64,000 bases of DNA from CANMXU01 sp052030545. GTDB lineage: Bacteria; Pseudomonadota; Gammaproteobacteria; Enterobacterales; Alteromonadaceae. Location: the NCBI RefSeq assembly GCF_052030545.1, contig NZ_JBPDIH010000004.1, forward strand, positions 186,001 through 250,000, in the 5' to 3' direction. The notes under the pieces were generated by a model, which saw nothing but the letters and a program-made list of their open reading frames with translations, was not told the DNA's origin and did not search any database. The position numbers were made by a program, and so were the translations under genes. Positions 55,837 through 63,842 of this stretch are shown piece by piece; position 1 is the stretch's first letter; each line of letters opens with the position of its first letter.

Positions 55837-55987
55837 ACCTGCCGATACAAGTGTACCGTTAAATTATTTGACTTCGTCTACCTATCACTTTTAATATCGG
55901 TAGATTATAAAAATAATAAGCAATATAGGTACAACGTCATTCATTACCTGATTGTGTCGTAACTATTAAAAACGCAAGGTTGTATTA

Positions 55988-58900
55988 GTGTATTTATCAC
56001 TATTCAAAAAATGTCACCAACCAGTAAAATATATAAGAGCCTTAGCGCTCTTTTTTCTGTTTTTTAGCCAATTATCTTTTGCTGCATTTTCAAACCAAGA
56101 ACAACTAAAATTTAAGCACTTGTCAATCAACGACGGTTTGTCACAAAGTTATGCCTATAGCATTACTCAAGACGCTGAAGGCTTTATTTGGGTCGCGACA
56201 GAAGACGGGTTAAACAAATACGACGGTGAGAATTTCACCCAGTACCGACATAACAATACAGACCCCTCATCCGTTGCAGATAACTTTATTCGAAAAGTTT
56301 TCGTCGATAATAACAATACTTTATGGGTTGGTACTCAAAACGGTTTAAGCCGCTACGACAATGTTCACGACAACTTTGAAAGCTTTACCAATGTTAATGG
56401 CGATAATAGCTCACTAAAAGATAATGTCATTTGGGATATTTACCAAGACAACGCAGGTAAAATTTGGGTATCGACTCAGTCAGGCTTGCATATTTTTAAT
56501 AAAGATAAAAAGAACTTTAATCGTGTTCACGTTGAAGGACTAGACGAGCAGTTAACTGAAATAAAAACCATTTTCCAAGATAGCAACGAAAACTTTTGGC
56601 TCGGCACCTTCGAAAACGGTATCTTTTTAGCTAATTCAGATGTCACCACAGCTGTAGCTTTAAGAAATGATAATAACTGGGGATTAACGTTAAAAGCTAA
56701 TACCTTAAACGATATGCAAAAAACTGGTCAATATTACTGGCTAGCAACCGACAATGGCGCTTATGTCATTAGTAAAGAATACAAAATTCATAAACACTAC
56801 ACAGTAAATAACACACCGAACTCTCTTATATCAAATAAAGTGCGTAACATAGAGCACCTCAGTGGTTCTAAATTTTTTATCGCTACAGAAGATGGCTTAA
56901 ATATTATAGATTTACATACCGACAAAGTTTCAACACATGTAAGCAAGAGCCACCCTAAAGCAATTTCTGAAAACTGGATTTTAGATATATTTAAAGATTC
57001 TTCAGGTGTTTTTTGGTTTGGTACATACGGTAAAGGAGTCAATGTATTTAACCCAGTCGCCTTAAAGTTTCAACATAAGCTGTACGACATAGAAAGTAAT
57101 ATGATTGATGCTTTTACTGAAACTCCTGACGGAAACGTTTGGTTTTCTTCACAAACTTCTGGCTTAAATTATATTACTCCCAATAATTCAATTATTACAT
57201 CTCCAACACAAATTGATGACAGCATTTTTCAAATGCAAGCAGGTAGTGATAACAATATTTGGATGATTTCTCTTTCAGGTTCCATGTATAATTTTTCCAG
57301 TAAAGACTACAAGTACAAAGAAATTACGCAGTGGAAGGAAAAGTCAAATTACGACAACAACTACTTATTTATCGTCTTAGATAATTTAATATGGTTTATC
57401 GACAACAATGGAAAATTAGCAAGCTTTGATAGCAAGTCCAACAAATTTAAAACTTATATTTCACCAAATAACGACAAATTTAAAGGATTAACTAAAGATA
57501 ACGGTAATATTTGGCTTGTATCCCAAAAACACAAAACATTTAAATTTAACATTGAATCAAAGACATTTATTGCATCGAGTTCAAGCCGTTTAAACTCTTC
57601 AAATTTAGGTACCGTAACTAATATAGTCATCAATAAACATTGGGTTTGGCTACTTTCCGATCAGGGAATTATTCTATTTAACGAAAAAAATAATACAACG
57701 ACAGTATTTGATGAAAACAATAACCTCTCAAATAACTATATAGCTTCTTTACTAACCGACGAGAACGATAACGCTTGGGTTGCTACCAACAGAAGCATTA
57801 GCGTAATTAACCCAAACACCAACACAGTACAGAATTTTGATAATAGTTTTACAAATTCAGACAATGAATTACTTAAGAATTCCGCCTTAAGATCTAAAAA
57901 GGGTAACTTTTATTTTGGAGGTATCAATGGCTTTTATCAGTTTAAACCAGATGAAGTATTAAAAGTTGAACAAAAATTTTCTTCTCCAATATTCACTAAG
58001 CTGTTAATAGCAAACAAAGAAATAAAAGTAAAATCATCTCCGAAAAACAAAAAAAATACGTTTAGTATTAATAAACAGCTGAATAGCATTAACAAACTCG
58101 TACTAAAACATCAGCAGTCACCTTTTAGTCTAGAGTTCATATCGCCTAATGCGCGCCTTCCAGAACAAATACGGTATCGTTATAAATTAAAAGGGTTAGA
58201 AGAAAACTGGATAGAGTCTGGTATCGATAATAGAAGAGCAACCTATACAAATTTAAGCCCAGGTAATTATACATTTGAAGTACAAGTGTACGATATTCAT
58301 CAACCTAACGAGCTTAAAACTCACTCAATTAATATAAATATCTTGCCCCCTTGGTGGCTATCAAGTAGTGCGATAGTGGTTTATACGTTAGTGTTTTTAC
58401 TTGTCGTGGTATATATCCTTCAGCAGTTGCGCCATAAACGTTTGTATCATTTACATATTAAACAAAGTGAAGAGCGCCTTAAATTATCACTATGGGGTAG
58501 TGGCGATGAAATGTGGGATTGGAATATCGTTACTGGCCGTATTTATCGTTCAAACATTTGGGGGATTCTTGAATTCCCTCAAGATGGTCGAAGAAACGGT
58601 GGTTTAAATGAAGATGGTACTGAAAAAACCAATATCCACCCTCATGACATTCCTCGTGTTAAACAAGCGTTAACCGATCATGTGGAAAGTGACTCAGAAT
58701 TATTTGAAGTTACCTATCGTGTTAAAAATAAAAACAACCAATGGATCTGGGTACTCGATCGCGGCAAAGTTGTTGAGCGCGATGAAAATGATAAACCAAC
58801 GCGTATGACAGGTACCTTAAAAGATATTAGCCAAATAAAAAAAGCGGAAGAAAGTTTAAAATTATTTGCAAAATGTATTGAAAATATCTCGGATGCCGTT

Positions 58901-60529
58901 GTTATATACAACCGACAATTTAATGTGGTTGATGTTAACAAGGCTTATCAACGCATTACCCAGAAAACCAAATCAAGCATGATAGGCAAACAGTTAAACT
59001 TTTCCCGTTATTCTGAGCAATTTACCCTAAATGTCAAAAAGCACTTGATTACCAAAGGTAGCTGGCATGGTGAAATAGAAAGTTACCGCGGTAATAATGA
59101 AGCCTACCTTACCGATTTAAATATCGATATTATTCGTGATGAAAACAATAATATTTCTCACTTTGTTGGCGTTTTTTCAGATATTACCAAGCGCAAAGAA
59201 ACCGAAGCCGAACTAAGAAAACTTGCCAGTTCAGATACATTAACAGGCTTACCAAACCGCTCTTATTTCCAAGCTAATCAAACACGACTCGTGCGCAGCA
59301 AAATACCACATGCTTTGTTGGTATTTGACTTAGATAACTTCAAAAAAATTAACGACTCTATGGGGCATGAAGTTGGCGACATTTTATTATGTAAAGTGGC
59401 TGAGCGCATTTTAACGATTGGGCGTAAACAAGATACCGTCTACCGTTTAGGTGGTGATGAATTTAGTTTAATTATTGAAAATACTAACGATATTCATACT
59501 ATTACTTCGATAGCAAAAGAAATATTACGCACCGTTGCACAGCCATTTAAATTGAAAAATCAAGAAGTGGTACTTTACAGCAGTATTGGTATTGTCTTGT
59601 ACCCTGAAGATGGTGTCAGTTCACAAGAGCTATTGAAAAATGCCGATACAGCTATGTATCACGCTAAAGATTCTGGCGGTAATAAGTACCAGTTTTTTAA
59701 TGAATCGATGAATAAAAAAGCGGTAAAACGCTTACAAGTAGAAAACTTAATACGACACGGTTTAAAAGAAGACTTATTCTCAGTGTTTTATCAGCCTAAG
59801 ATTGAAATATCGACCGGTAAAATCGCGGGTATGGAAGCCTTAGTTCGTTTTGAAACACCAAACAAAGGCATAATCAGCCCGCTGACCTTTATTCCTGTGT
59901 CTGAAGAAACAGGCCAAATTATTGACATTGGTGAAACGGTTTTACGTAAATCTTGTTTTGCCACTAAACGCTGGGTTGATGAAAAACTATTTGATGGTCG
60001 CATTGCCGTCAACCTTTCCGCAGTGCAGTTTACTCAACCTAACTTGGTTGAAATGATCAAAGACATTTTAAGAGAAAGCCAATTACCTGCCAAATACCTT
60101 GAATTAGAAATTACCGAAGGCACAGTAATGGACTCTCCGCAGCAAGCAATCGATACCATGTTACAAATACGAAAAATGGGTATTCATTTATCGCTTGACG
60201 ATTTTGGCACAGGTTATTCATCGCTAGCTTACTTAAAGAAGTTCCCACTGAATACATTAAAGATAGATAAAGCATTTGTTGATGATATTGAACACTCAGA
60301 GCAAGGTAGAAACATGGTGGCAACCATTGTCACTATCGCACATAACCTTGACCTACAAGTAGTTGCCGAAGGTGTAGAAACCAATCACCAACTTAGCTTT
60401 TTAGCGGGCTTGCGTTGTGAGCAACTACAGGGCTACTTATACAGTAAACCACTGCCAGAAACAGACTTTAAAAAGTATTTAATTTCACATCAAATTACCG
60501 ACAAATCTACGTCATTTAGTAAAAGGTAA
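55988..60529 (+). CDS. Membrane sensor: two-component propeller, Y_Y_Y, PAS, GGDEF and EAL
   Basis: A 1513-residue c-di-GMP enzyme. GTG start with AAGG upstream; signal peptide (about 1-32); about a dozen periplasmic regulator-propeller blades (repeats of the type GFIWVATEDGLNKYD, NTLWVGTQNGLSRYD, to about 700); a Y_Y_Y domain (about 708-788); one transmembrane helix (about 790-813); two PAS domains (about 825-950 and 955-1075); GGDEF (GGDEF motif 1155-1159) with an RxxD inhibitory site (RKQD) five residues before it; and EAL (EAL at 1283-1285, with later ELEITEG, DDFGTGYSSL and VAEGVE intact). Both catalytic domains look active by motif, so the net direction is unpredictable. The propeller and Y_Y_Y resemble sensors of carbohydrate oligomers, but no sugar genes adjoin it. 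Confidence 0.93.
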   Translation: MYLSLFKKCHQPVKYIRALALFFLFFSQLSFAAFSNQEQLKFKHLSINDGLSQSYAYSITQDAEGFIWVATEDGLNKYDGENFTQYRHNNTDPSSVADNFIRKVFVDNNNTLWVGTQNGLSRYDNVHDNFESFTNVNGDNSSLKDNVIWDIYQDNAGKIWVSTQSGLHIFNKDKKNFNRVHVEGLDEQLTEIKTIFQDSNENFWLGTFENGIFLANSDVTTAVALRNDNNWGLTLKANTLNDMQKTGQYYWLATDNGAYVISKEYKIHKHYTVNNTPNSLISNKVRNIEHLSGSKFFIATEDGLNIIDLHTDKVSTHVSKSHPKAISENWILDIFKDSSGVFWFGTYGKGVNVFNPVALKFQHKLYDIESNMIDAFTETPDGNVWFSSQTSGLNYITPNNSIITSPTQIDDSIFQMQAGSDNNIWMISLSGSMYNFSSKDYKYKEITQWKEKSNYDNNYLFIVLDNLIWFIDNNGKLASFDSKSNKFKTYISPNNDKFKGLTKDNGNIWLVSQKHKTFKFNIESKTFIASSSSRLNSSNLGTVTNIVINKHWVWLLSDQGIILFNEKNNTTTVFDENNNLSNNYIASLLTDENDNAWVATNRSISVINPNTNTVQNFDNSFTNSDNELLKNSALRSKKGNFYFGGINGFYQFKPDEVLKVEQKFSSPIFTKLLIANKEIKVKSSPKNKKNTFSINKQLNSINKLVLKHQQSPFSLEFISPNARLPEQIRYRYKLKGLEENWIESGIDNRRATYTNLSPGNYTFEVQVYDIHQPNELKTHSININILPPWWLSSSAIVVYTLVFLLVVVYILQQLRHKRLYHLHIKQSEERLKLSLWGSGDEMWDWNIVTGRIYRSNIWGILEFPQDGRRNGGLNEDGTEKTNIHPHDIPRVKQALTDHVESDSELFEVTYRVKNKNNQWIWVLDRGKVVERDENDKPTRMTGTLKDISQIKKAEESLKLFAKCIENISDAVVIYNRQFNVVDVNKAYQRITQKTKSSMIGKQLNFSRYSEQFTLNVKKHLITKGSWHGEIESYRGNNEAYLTDLNIDIIRDENNNISHFVGVFSDITKRKETEAELRKLASSDTLTGLPNRSYFQANQTRLVRSKIPHALLVFDLDNFKKINDSMGHEVGDILLCKVAERILTIGRKQDTVYRLGGDEFSLIIENTNDIHTITSIAKEILRTVAQPFKLKNQEVVLYSSIGIVLYPEDGVSSQELLKNADTAMYHAKDSGGNKYQFFNESMNKKAVKRLQVENLIRHGLKEDLFSVFYQPKIEISTGKIAGMEALVRFETPNKGIISPLTFIPVSEETGQIIDIGETVLRKSCFATKRWVDEKLFDGRIAVNLSAVQFTQPNLVEMIKDILRESQLPAKYLELEITEGTVMDSPQQAIDTMLQIRKMGIHLSLDDFGTGYSSLAYLKKFPLNTLKIDKAFVDDIEHSEQGRNMVATIVTIAHNLDLQVVAEGVETNHQLSFLAGLRCEQLQGYLYSKPLPETDFKKYLISHQITDKSTSFSKR

Positions 60530-60532
60530 CTC

Positions 60533-60557
60533 TGTCAATTTACTGACATTTTTTCTT
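60533..60557 (+). terminator. Weak terminator after the GGDEF/EAL gene
   Basis: A short stem TGTCA/TGACA (60533-60537 and 60544-60548) with a following T-rich run. It is small but correctly placed just after the stop at 60529. Confidence 0.5.
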
Positions 60558-60598
60558 TATTATGCTGCTAAGCCTTATTATATAAAGCTTTAACAATT

Positions 60599-60615
60599 TT
60601 GGCACAAAACTGGCT
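60599..60615 (+). promoter_or_regulatory. Sigma-54-type (-24/-12) promoter for the repeat-protein cassette
   Basis: TTGGCAC-AAAAC-TGGCT fits the RpoN consensus TTGGCACG-N4-TTGCW, with GG and GC in the invariant spacing (12 bp from G to G) and two mismatches (A for G, G for T). Transcription would begin near 60626, 34 nt before the ATG. No sigma-70 hexamer pair of correct spacing was found in the same stretch. Confidence 0.6.
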
Positions 60616-60619
60616 ATAT

Positions 60620-60650
60620 CCTTGTTGAATATATTTTAATAACAACAAGG
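60620..60650 (+). promoter_or_regulatory. 8-bp inverted repeat covering the ribosome-binding site
   Basis: CCTTGTTG (60620-60627) and CAACAAGG (60643-60650), separated by 15 AT-rich bases. The right arm includes the AAGGA ribosome-binding site of the repeat gene. With a start site near 60626 most of the left arm would be outside the RNA, so a DNA operator is as likely as an RNA hairpin. Confidence 0.5.
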
Positions 60651-60659
60651 AAAAAACTA

Positions 60660-61040
60660 ATGCTAAGTTCTCTTATCTTATCAATGGCAATGTCAACAAC
60701 TCCTGCAGCTGATGTTAATAATCTAGATGTTGAACAAGTTGGTCGAAATCGCGGTTCTGTTCGTATTAGCAGTCAATTAGACAGCGAAGAAGTTGGCCGT
60801 AATCGTGGCTCAGTTCGAATCAATGATAAGTTAAACACTGAAGAAATTGGTCGCAATCGTGGTTCTGTGCGCATCAACAATGAATTAGATAGCGAAGAAA
60901 TTGGTCGCAATCGTGGTTCTGTTCGTATTAACAATGAATTAGATAGCGAAGAAATTGGTCGTAATCGTGGTTCTGTTCGTATTAACAATGAATTAGACAG
61001 CGAAGAGATTGGCCGCAATCGCGGTTCTGTTCGCATTTAG
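60660..61040 (+). CDS. 18-residue tandem-repeat protein, unknown function
   Basis: 126 residues with a modest hydrophobic N-terminus (LSSLILSMAMSTTPAADVNN, weakly signal-like, no basic residue before it). Then come six 18-residue repeats starting at residue 22. The invariant core is GRNRGSVRI; the linker is acidic (LDSEEI or similar); only the last unit is shortened. Units 4 and 5 are identical in protein and nearly so in DNA, so expansion is recent. AAGGA lies about 8 nt before the ATG. I do not recognise it. It looks neither like curlin nor like a typical modified-peptide precursor, and no maturation enzyme is adjacent. The coding call rests on the ribosome site, preserved frame and a downstream coupled gene. 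Confidence 0.75.
   Translation: MLSSLILSMAMSTTPAADVNNLDVEQVGRNRGSVRISSQLDSEEVGRNRGSVRINDKLNTEEIGRNRGSVRINNELDSEEIGRNRGSVRINNELDSEEIGRNRGSVRINNELDSEEIGRNRGSVRI
60723..61037 (+). repeat. Six tandem 54-bp coding units
   Basis: Units begin at 60723, 60777, 60831, 60885, 60939 and 60993 (the last is 45 bp). Because 54 is a multiple of three, an antisense frame also stays open across the array; it is an artefact. Units 1-3 have drifted, while 4-6 are almost identical, indicating recent duplication at the 3' side. Confidence 0.95.
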
Positions 61041-61048
61041 GAGTGATT

Positions 61049-61153
61049 ATGATTAACTTAATTAAAGCCTTCTTTGTCGCTGACATTAAAGAAAACGCCA
61101 TTGCAGCTAAAATAGAAATAAAAGAAATGCCTGCAAACACATGGTGGTCATAG
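61049..61153 (+). CDS. 34-residue peptide downstream of the repeat gene
   Basis: ATG at 61049, 34 codons, TAG at 61151-61153. AGGAG (61039-61043) overlaps the preceding TAG stop and is 5 nt from the ATG, so coupled translation is likely. The peptide starts MINLIKAFFVADIKEN and ends ANTWWS: a hydrophobic start, a charged middle (KIEIKE) and a tryptophan pair at the end. Function unknown. It could be a leaderless secreted or membrane-associated peptide; that is speculation. Confidence 0.6.
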   Translation: MINLIKAFFVADIKENAIAAKIEIKEMPANTWWS

Positions 61154-61223
61154 ATTAACCTTATTTAAATCCGTACTGGGTTAAAGACATACGGGGTTAA
61201 ATCTATAAAAGATAAGTTAGTAG

Positions 61224-61241
61224 AGTTACACGGATGTAACT
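61224..61241 (+). terminator. Hairpin after the repeat cassette
   Basis: AGTTACA and TGTAACT around a CGGA loop, followed by a weak T-rich stretch. It lies about 70 bp past the 34-residue ORF and is the best candidate for the cassette's end. Confidence 0.35.
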
Positions 61242-61325
61242 GACTTTAATTTAAACCTTAATTTTACACCTTACTTCAACGTTATAACTACCTAGTTAGC
61301 CAAAAAGCAACATTACAATTGAAAT

Positions 61326-61532
61326 CTAAGCACGTAATATTAACGCTCGAACACCCATTAACCTATTACATTTCATACGTTTATTCATACAAAACATTGG
61401 CCAAACAAACGGCCCAAAGACAAACCCTGCCGCTGCCCAACGTTTTCTTCCTAAGCCACTAGCAATAGCCATACAGTAAAAAAACGCACCGCAACATACA
61501 CACATCAAAACCACTAAAAACAACATCACCAA
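61326..61532 (-). CDS. Small cysteine-containing membrane protein
   Basis: Up to 68 residues: an N-terminal transmembrane helix with several cysteines (VVLMCVCCGAFFYC), then a GLGRKRWAAAGFVFGPFVWPMF segment (a basic turn and second helix) and a basic tail (NKRMKCNRLMGVRALILRA). The layout resembles small uncharacterised membrane proteins of Alteromonadales. The start is uncertain: TTG at 61532, GTG at 61529 or ATG at 61526; AAGG lies at ribosome-binding distance from the TTG. It is antisense to its neighbours and monocistronic. Confidence 0.6.
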   Translation of the reverse strand: MVMLFLVVLMCVCCGAFFYCMAIASGLGRKRWAAAGFVFGPFVWPMFCMNKRMKCNRLMGVRALILRA

Positions 61533-61622
61533 TCAAGCCTTACAACAGGTTTATAACTTCACTAAATTTTCACGGCGCAATATAGCAAAATGCCATAGTA
61601 AAACAAAGTAAAACGAACAAAA

Positions 61623-61644
61623 AAGAGGCAATAAATTGCCTCTT
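61623..61644 (-). terminator. Terminator of fadIJ
   Basis: A 9-bp stem (61623-61631 with 61636-61644, core AGAGGCAA) with a 4-nt loop and six T on the minus strand, 39 bp past the fadJ stop. Confidence 0.88.
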
Positions 61645-61657
61645 AAAACGGTTGAAT

Positions 61658-61681
61658 ATTGCCCTATAAAGGCAATTTTTT
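61658..61681 (+). terminator. Opposing terminator next to fadJ
   Basis: ATTGCC and GGCAAT (61658-61663 and 61671-61676) followed by T-run on the plus strand. It would stop rightward transcription before it enters fadJ antisense. Confidence 0.6.
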
Positions 61682-61682
61682 G

Positions 61683-63842
61683 TTAATAATAACGTAAGCC
61701 TTTTTCTGCCATTTCAACCAATGCATTGCAAGGTTTAAAATGATCTCCATGAACGCTTGCCCATTGATTTAATTGCGCAACGAGTTTATCGGCACCAATG
61801 CTATCGATATAGCTAAAGGGTCCGCCAGTAAATGGAGGGAAACCAATGCCAAAAATAGCGCCGATATCACCATCACGTGCGTTTCTAATAATGCCTTCAT
61901 CTAAACATTGCGCGGCTTCGTTTAGCATTAAATAAACACAACGATTAATAATTTCACTTTGCGCTAAGCGTGTTTTTGGCTCAAGGTTAAGGAGTTTATA
62001 CACTGACTCATCAACGGTTTTTTTCTTCTTAGCGGCTGCGCCGTAAACATAAAAACCTTTGCTGGCCTTTTTACCTAAGCGGCCATCACCAATTAACTTA
62101 TCAAAAGCATCTGGCGCGTCAAAACGTTTACCCAGTTCAGCGCTTAAGATAGGACTGATTTTCGCACCAATATCAATGCCCACTTCGTCAAGTAACTGCA
62201 TAGGGCCCACAGGGAAACCAAACTTGACTAACGCTTTATCTAAGACATCGACTGGCTCATTAGCAAGTAGTAGCCTCGCAGCTTCATTCATGTATGGCGC
62301 TAAAATTCGATTAACATAAAAGCCCGCTTTGTCTTTAACAACAATAGGGGTTTTACCTTGTTTCTTAGCAAAAGCCACTGTCGTTGAAATGGTTTGATCG
62401 GATGTTGTTTCGTGCGCAATAATTTCAGCCAATGGCATTTTATCTACCGGTGAGAAATAATGTAGGCCGATAACGTTTTCAGGGCGCTGCGCTTTTTCAG
62501 CAATTTGTCCAATCGGTAAACTCGAGGTATTGCTGGCAAAAATAGTTGTTTCTTTACAATGCTGTTCAACATCAGCGACCATTTTCTGTTTCAAAGATAA
62601 GTCTTCAAATACCGCTTCGACAACAATATCTAAATTTTCAAAGCCAGTATATTCAGTACTGCCGGTGACCATCGCCAGTTGTTGCTGCATTTCGCTATGA
62701 CGCATAAAACGACGTTTAACTTTTTTAGATAAAATGTCGTAACCGTATTTAAGCGCGTGACTAATGCCTTTGTGGTTTATGTCTTTCATTCGAACCGGTA
62801 ATTTGGCTTTGGTTGCGGTAACAAAAGCAATGCCGCCGCCCATAAGTCCACCACCAAGTACGCCCACTTTGCTAACTTTCTCCGGAGCGACACCAATAAC
62901 ACCATGCTCTTTTTTCATTTCAGTGGTGGCAAAAAACAATTTACGTAATTGTTTAGACACCTCGGTCATTGCCAGCTCACCAAAATAATCAGCTTCGGTT
63001 TGATAACCAATTGCTGGCGCTTTTTCAATGCCAGCTTTTACACATTCAATAATTTTAAGTGGCGCAGGATAATTCCCTTTGGTTTTGCTTAATACAGTTT
63101 TAGCTGCTTGTTTAAATACAATACCGCGACCGATACTGTTATCTTCAAGCAGTTTATCCATCATTGAGCGTTTTACTTGTTTAGCGCCTTTCTTACCTGA
63201 CAAGGCAAGTTTTTCAGCCGTGGTAATCAAAATACTATTTGGCACAACATCGTCAACTAAACCGGCTTTTAATGCTTGCTTAGCACGAAGTTGTTTACCG
63301 GTTAGCATCATGTCGAGTGCTTTTTGAATACCGACTAATTTAGGCAATCTTTGGGTACCGCCACTGCCAGGTAATAGCCCTAGCTGTACTTCAGGTACGC
63401 CTAACGCCGTTTTTGCGTTATCACTACATACTCGGATATGACAAGCTAAAGCGAGCTCTAAACCACCGCCTAAACAAGGGCCGTTAATCGCAGCGACCAC
63501 TGGAATTGTCAAACTCTCTAATTGGTCAAATATCATTTGCCCTTGGCGCGATAATGCCGTCGCTTCTTGTGCTGATTGGCAACTTGCGATCATGTTAATA
63601 TCAGCGCCGGCAACAAAAGAGTCTTTTTTACCGCTCAGTAAAACTAAACCTTTAATGCTAGTGTCATTTTTGATCTCTGCTAATACCTGTGAAATTTGCT
63701 CAGCAAATTCAGCTTTTAAGGTATTCATTGCCTCGCCAGCAACATCCATCACCAAATGGGCTACGCCATTATCTTGGCGAATTAAACTAAAGCTATTGCT
63801 GATATCATTATTTTCTTGATTATTGTTTGTTAACTCAGTCAT
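61683..63842 (-). CDS. fadJ: Fatty-acid oxidation complex alpha subunit FadJ
   Basis: A bifunctional enoyl-CoA hydratase and 3-hydroxyacyl-CoA dehydrogenase for beta-oxidation. The 719-residue protein (E. coli FadJ 714) has an N-terminal crotonase domain (AGADINMIASC, INGPCLGGGLELALACH, PGSGGTQRLPKLVG) and a Rossmann dehydrogenase domain (GGGLMGGGIAFVTA near 330, GLHYFSPVDKMPL), then two C-terminal helical dehydrogenase domains. The FadJ rather than FadB call follows from its order after fadI and its N-terminus. Its ATG overlaps the fadI stop by 1 nt (TAATG). A strong terminator follows. Confidence 0.96.
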   Translation of the reverse strand: MTELTNNNQENNDISNSFSLIRQDNGVAHLVMDVAGEAMNTLKAEFAEQISQVLAEIKNDTSIKGLVLLSGKKDSFVAGADINMIASCQSAQEATALSRQGQMIFDQLESLTIPVVAAINGPCLGGGLELALACHIRVCSDNAKTALGVPEVQLGLLPGSGGTQRLPKLVGIQKALDMMLTGKQLRAKQALKAGLVDDVVPNSILITTAEKLALSGKKGAKQVKRSMMDKLLEDNSIGRGIVFKQAAKTVLSKTKGNYPAPLKIIECVKAGIEKAPAIGYQTEADYFGELAMTEVSKQLRKLFFATTEMKKEHGVIGVAPEKVSKVGVLGGGLMGGGIAFVTATKAKLPVRMKDINHKGISHALKYGYDILSKKVKRRFMRHSEMQQQLAMVTGSTEYTGFENLDIVVEAVFEDLSLKQKMVADVEQHCKETTIFASNTSSLPIGQIAEKAQRPENVIGLHYFSPVDKMPLAEIIAHETTSDQTISTTVAFAKKQGKTPIVVKDKAGFYVNRILAPYMNEAARLLLANEPVDVLDKALVKFGFPVGPMQLLDEVGIDIGAKISPILSAELGKRFDAPDAFDKLIGDGRLGKKASKGFYVYGAAAKKKKTVDESVYKLLNLEPKTRLAQSEIINRCVYLMLNEAAQCLDEGIIRNARDGDIGAIFGIGFPPFTGGPFSYIDSIGADKLVAQLNQWASVHGDHFKPCNALVEMAEKGLRYY

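Noticed and set aside
55837..55987. TCTACC...GGTAGA pair after the M16 gene as a terminator
   Set aside because: The stem is only 6 bp with a long loop and no T-run.
60599..60640. TTGGCA as a sigma-70 -35 hexamer
   Set aside because: No -10 lies at 16-18 bp. The same bases fit the sigma-54 spacing much better.
60773..61036. Antisense open frame of 87 codons across the 54-bp repeats
   Set aside because: It exists only because each unit is a multiple of three. It has no ribosome site, and its product is the mirror of the repeat gene.
60723..61037. Tandem repeats as a CRISPR array
   Set aside because: Units are contiguous, without unique spacers, and maintain a reading frame.
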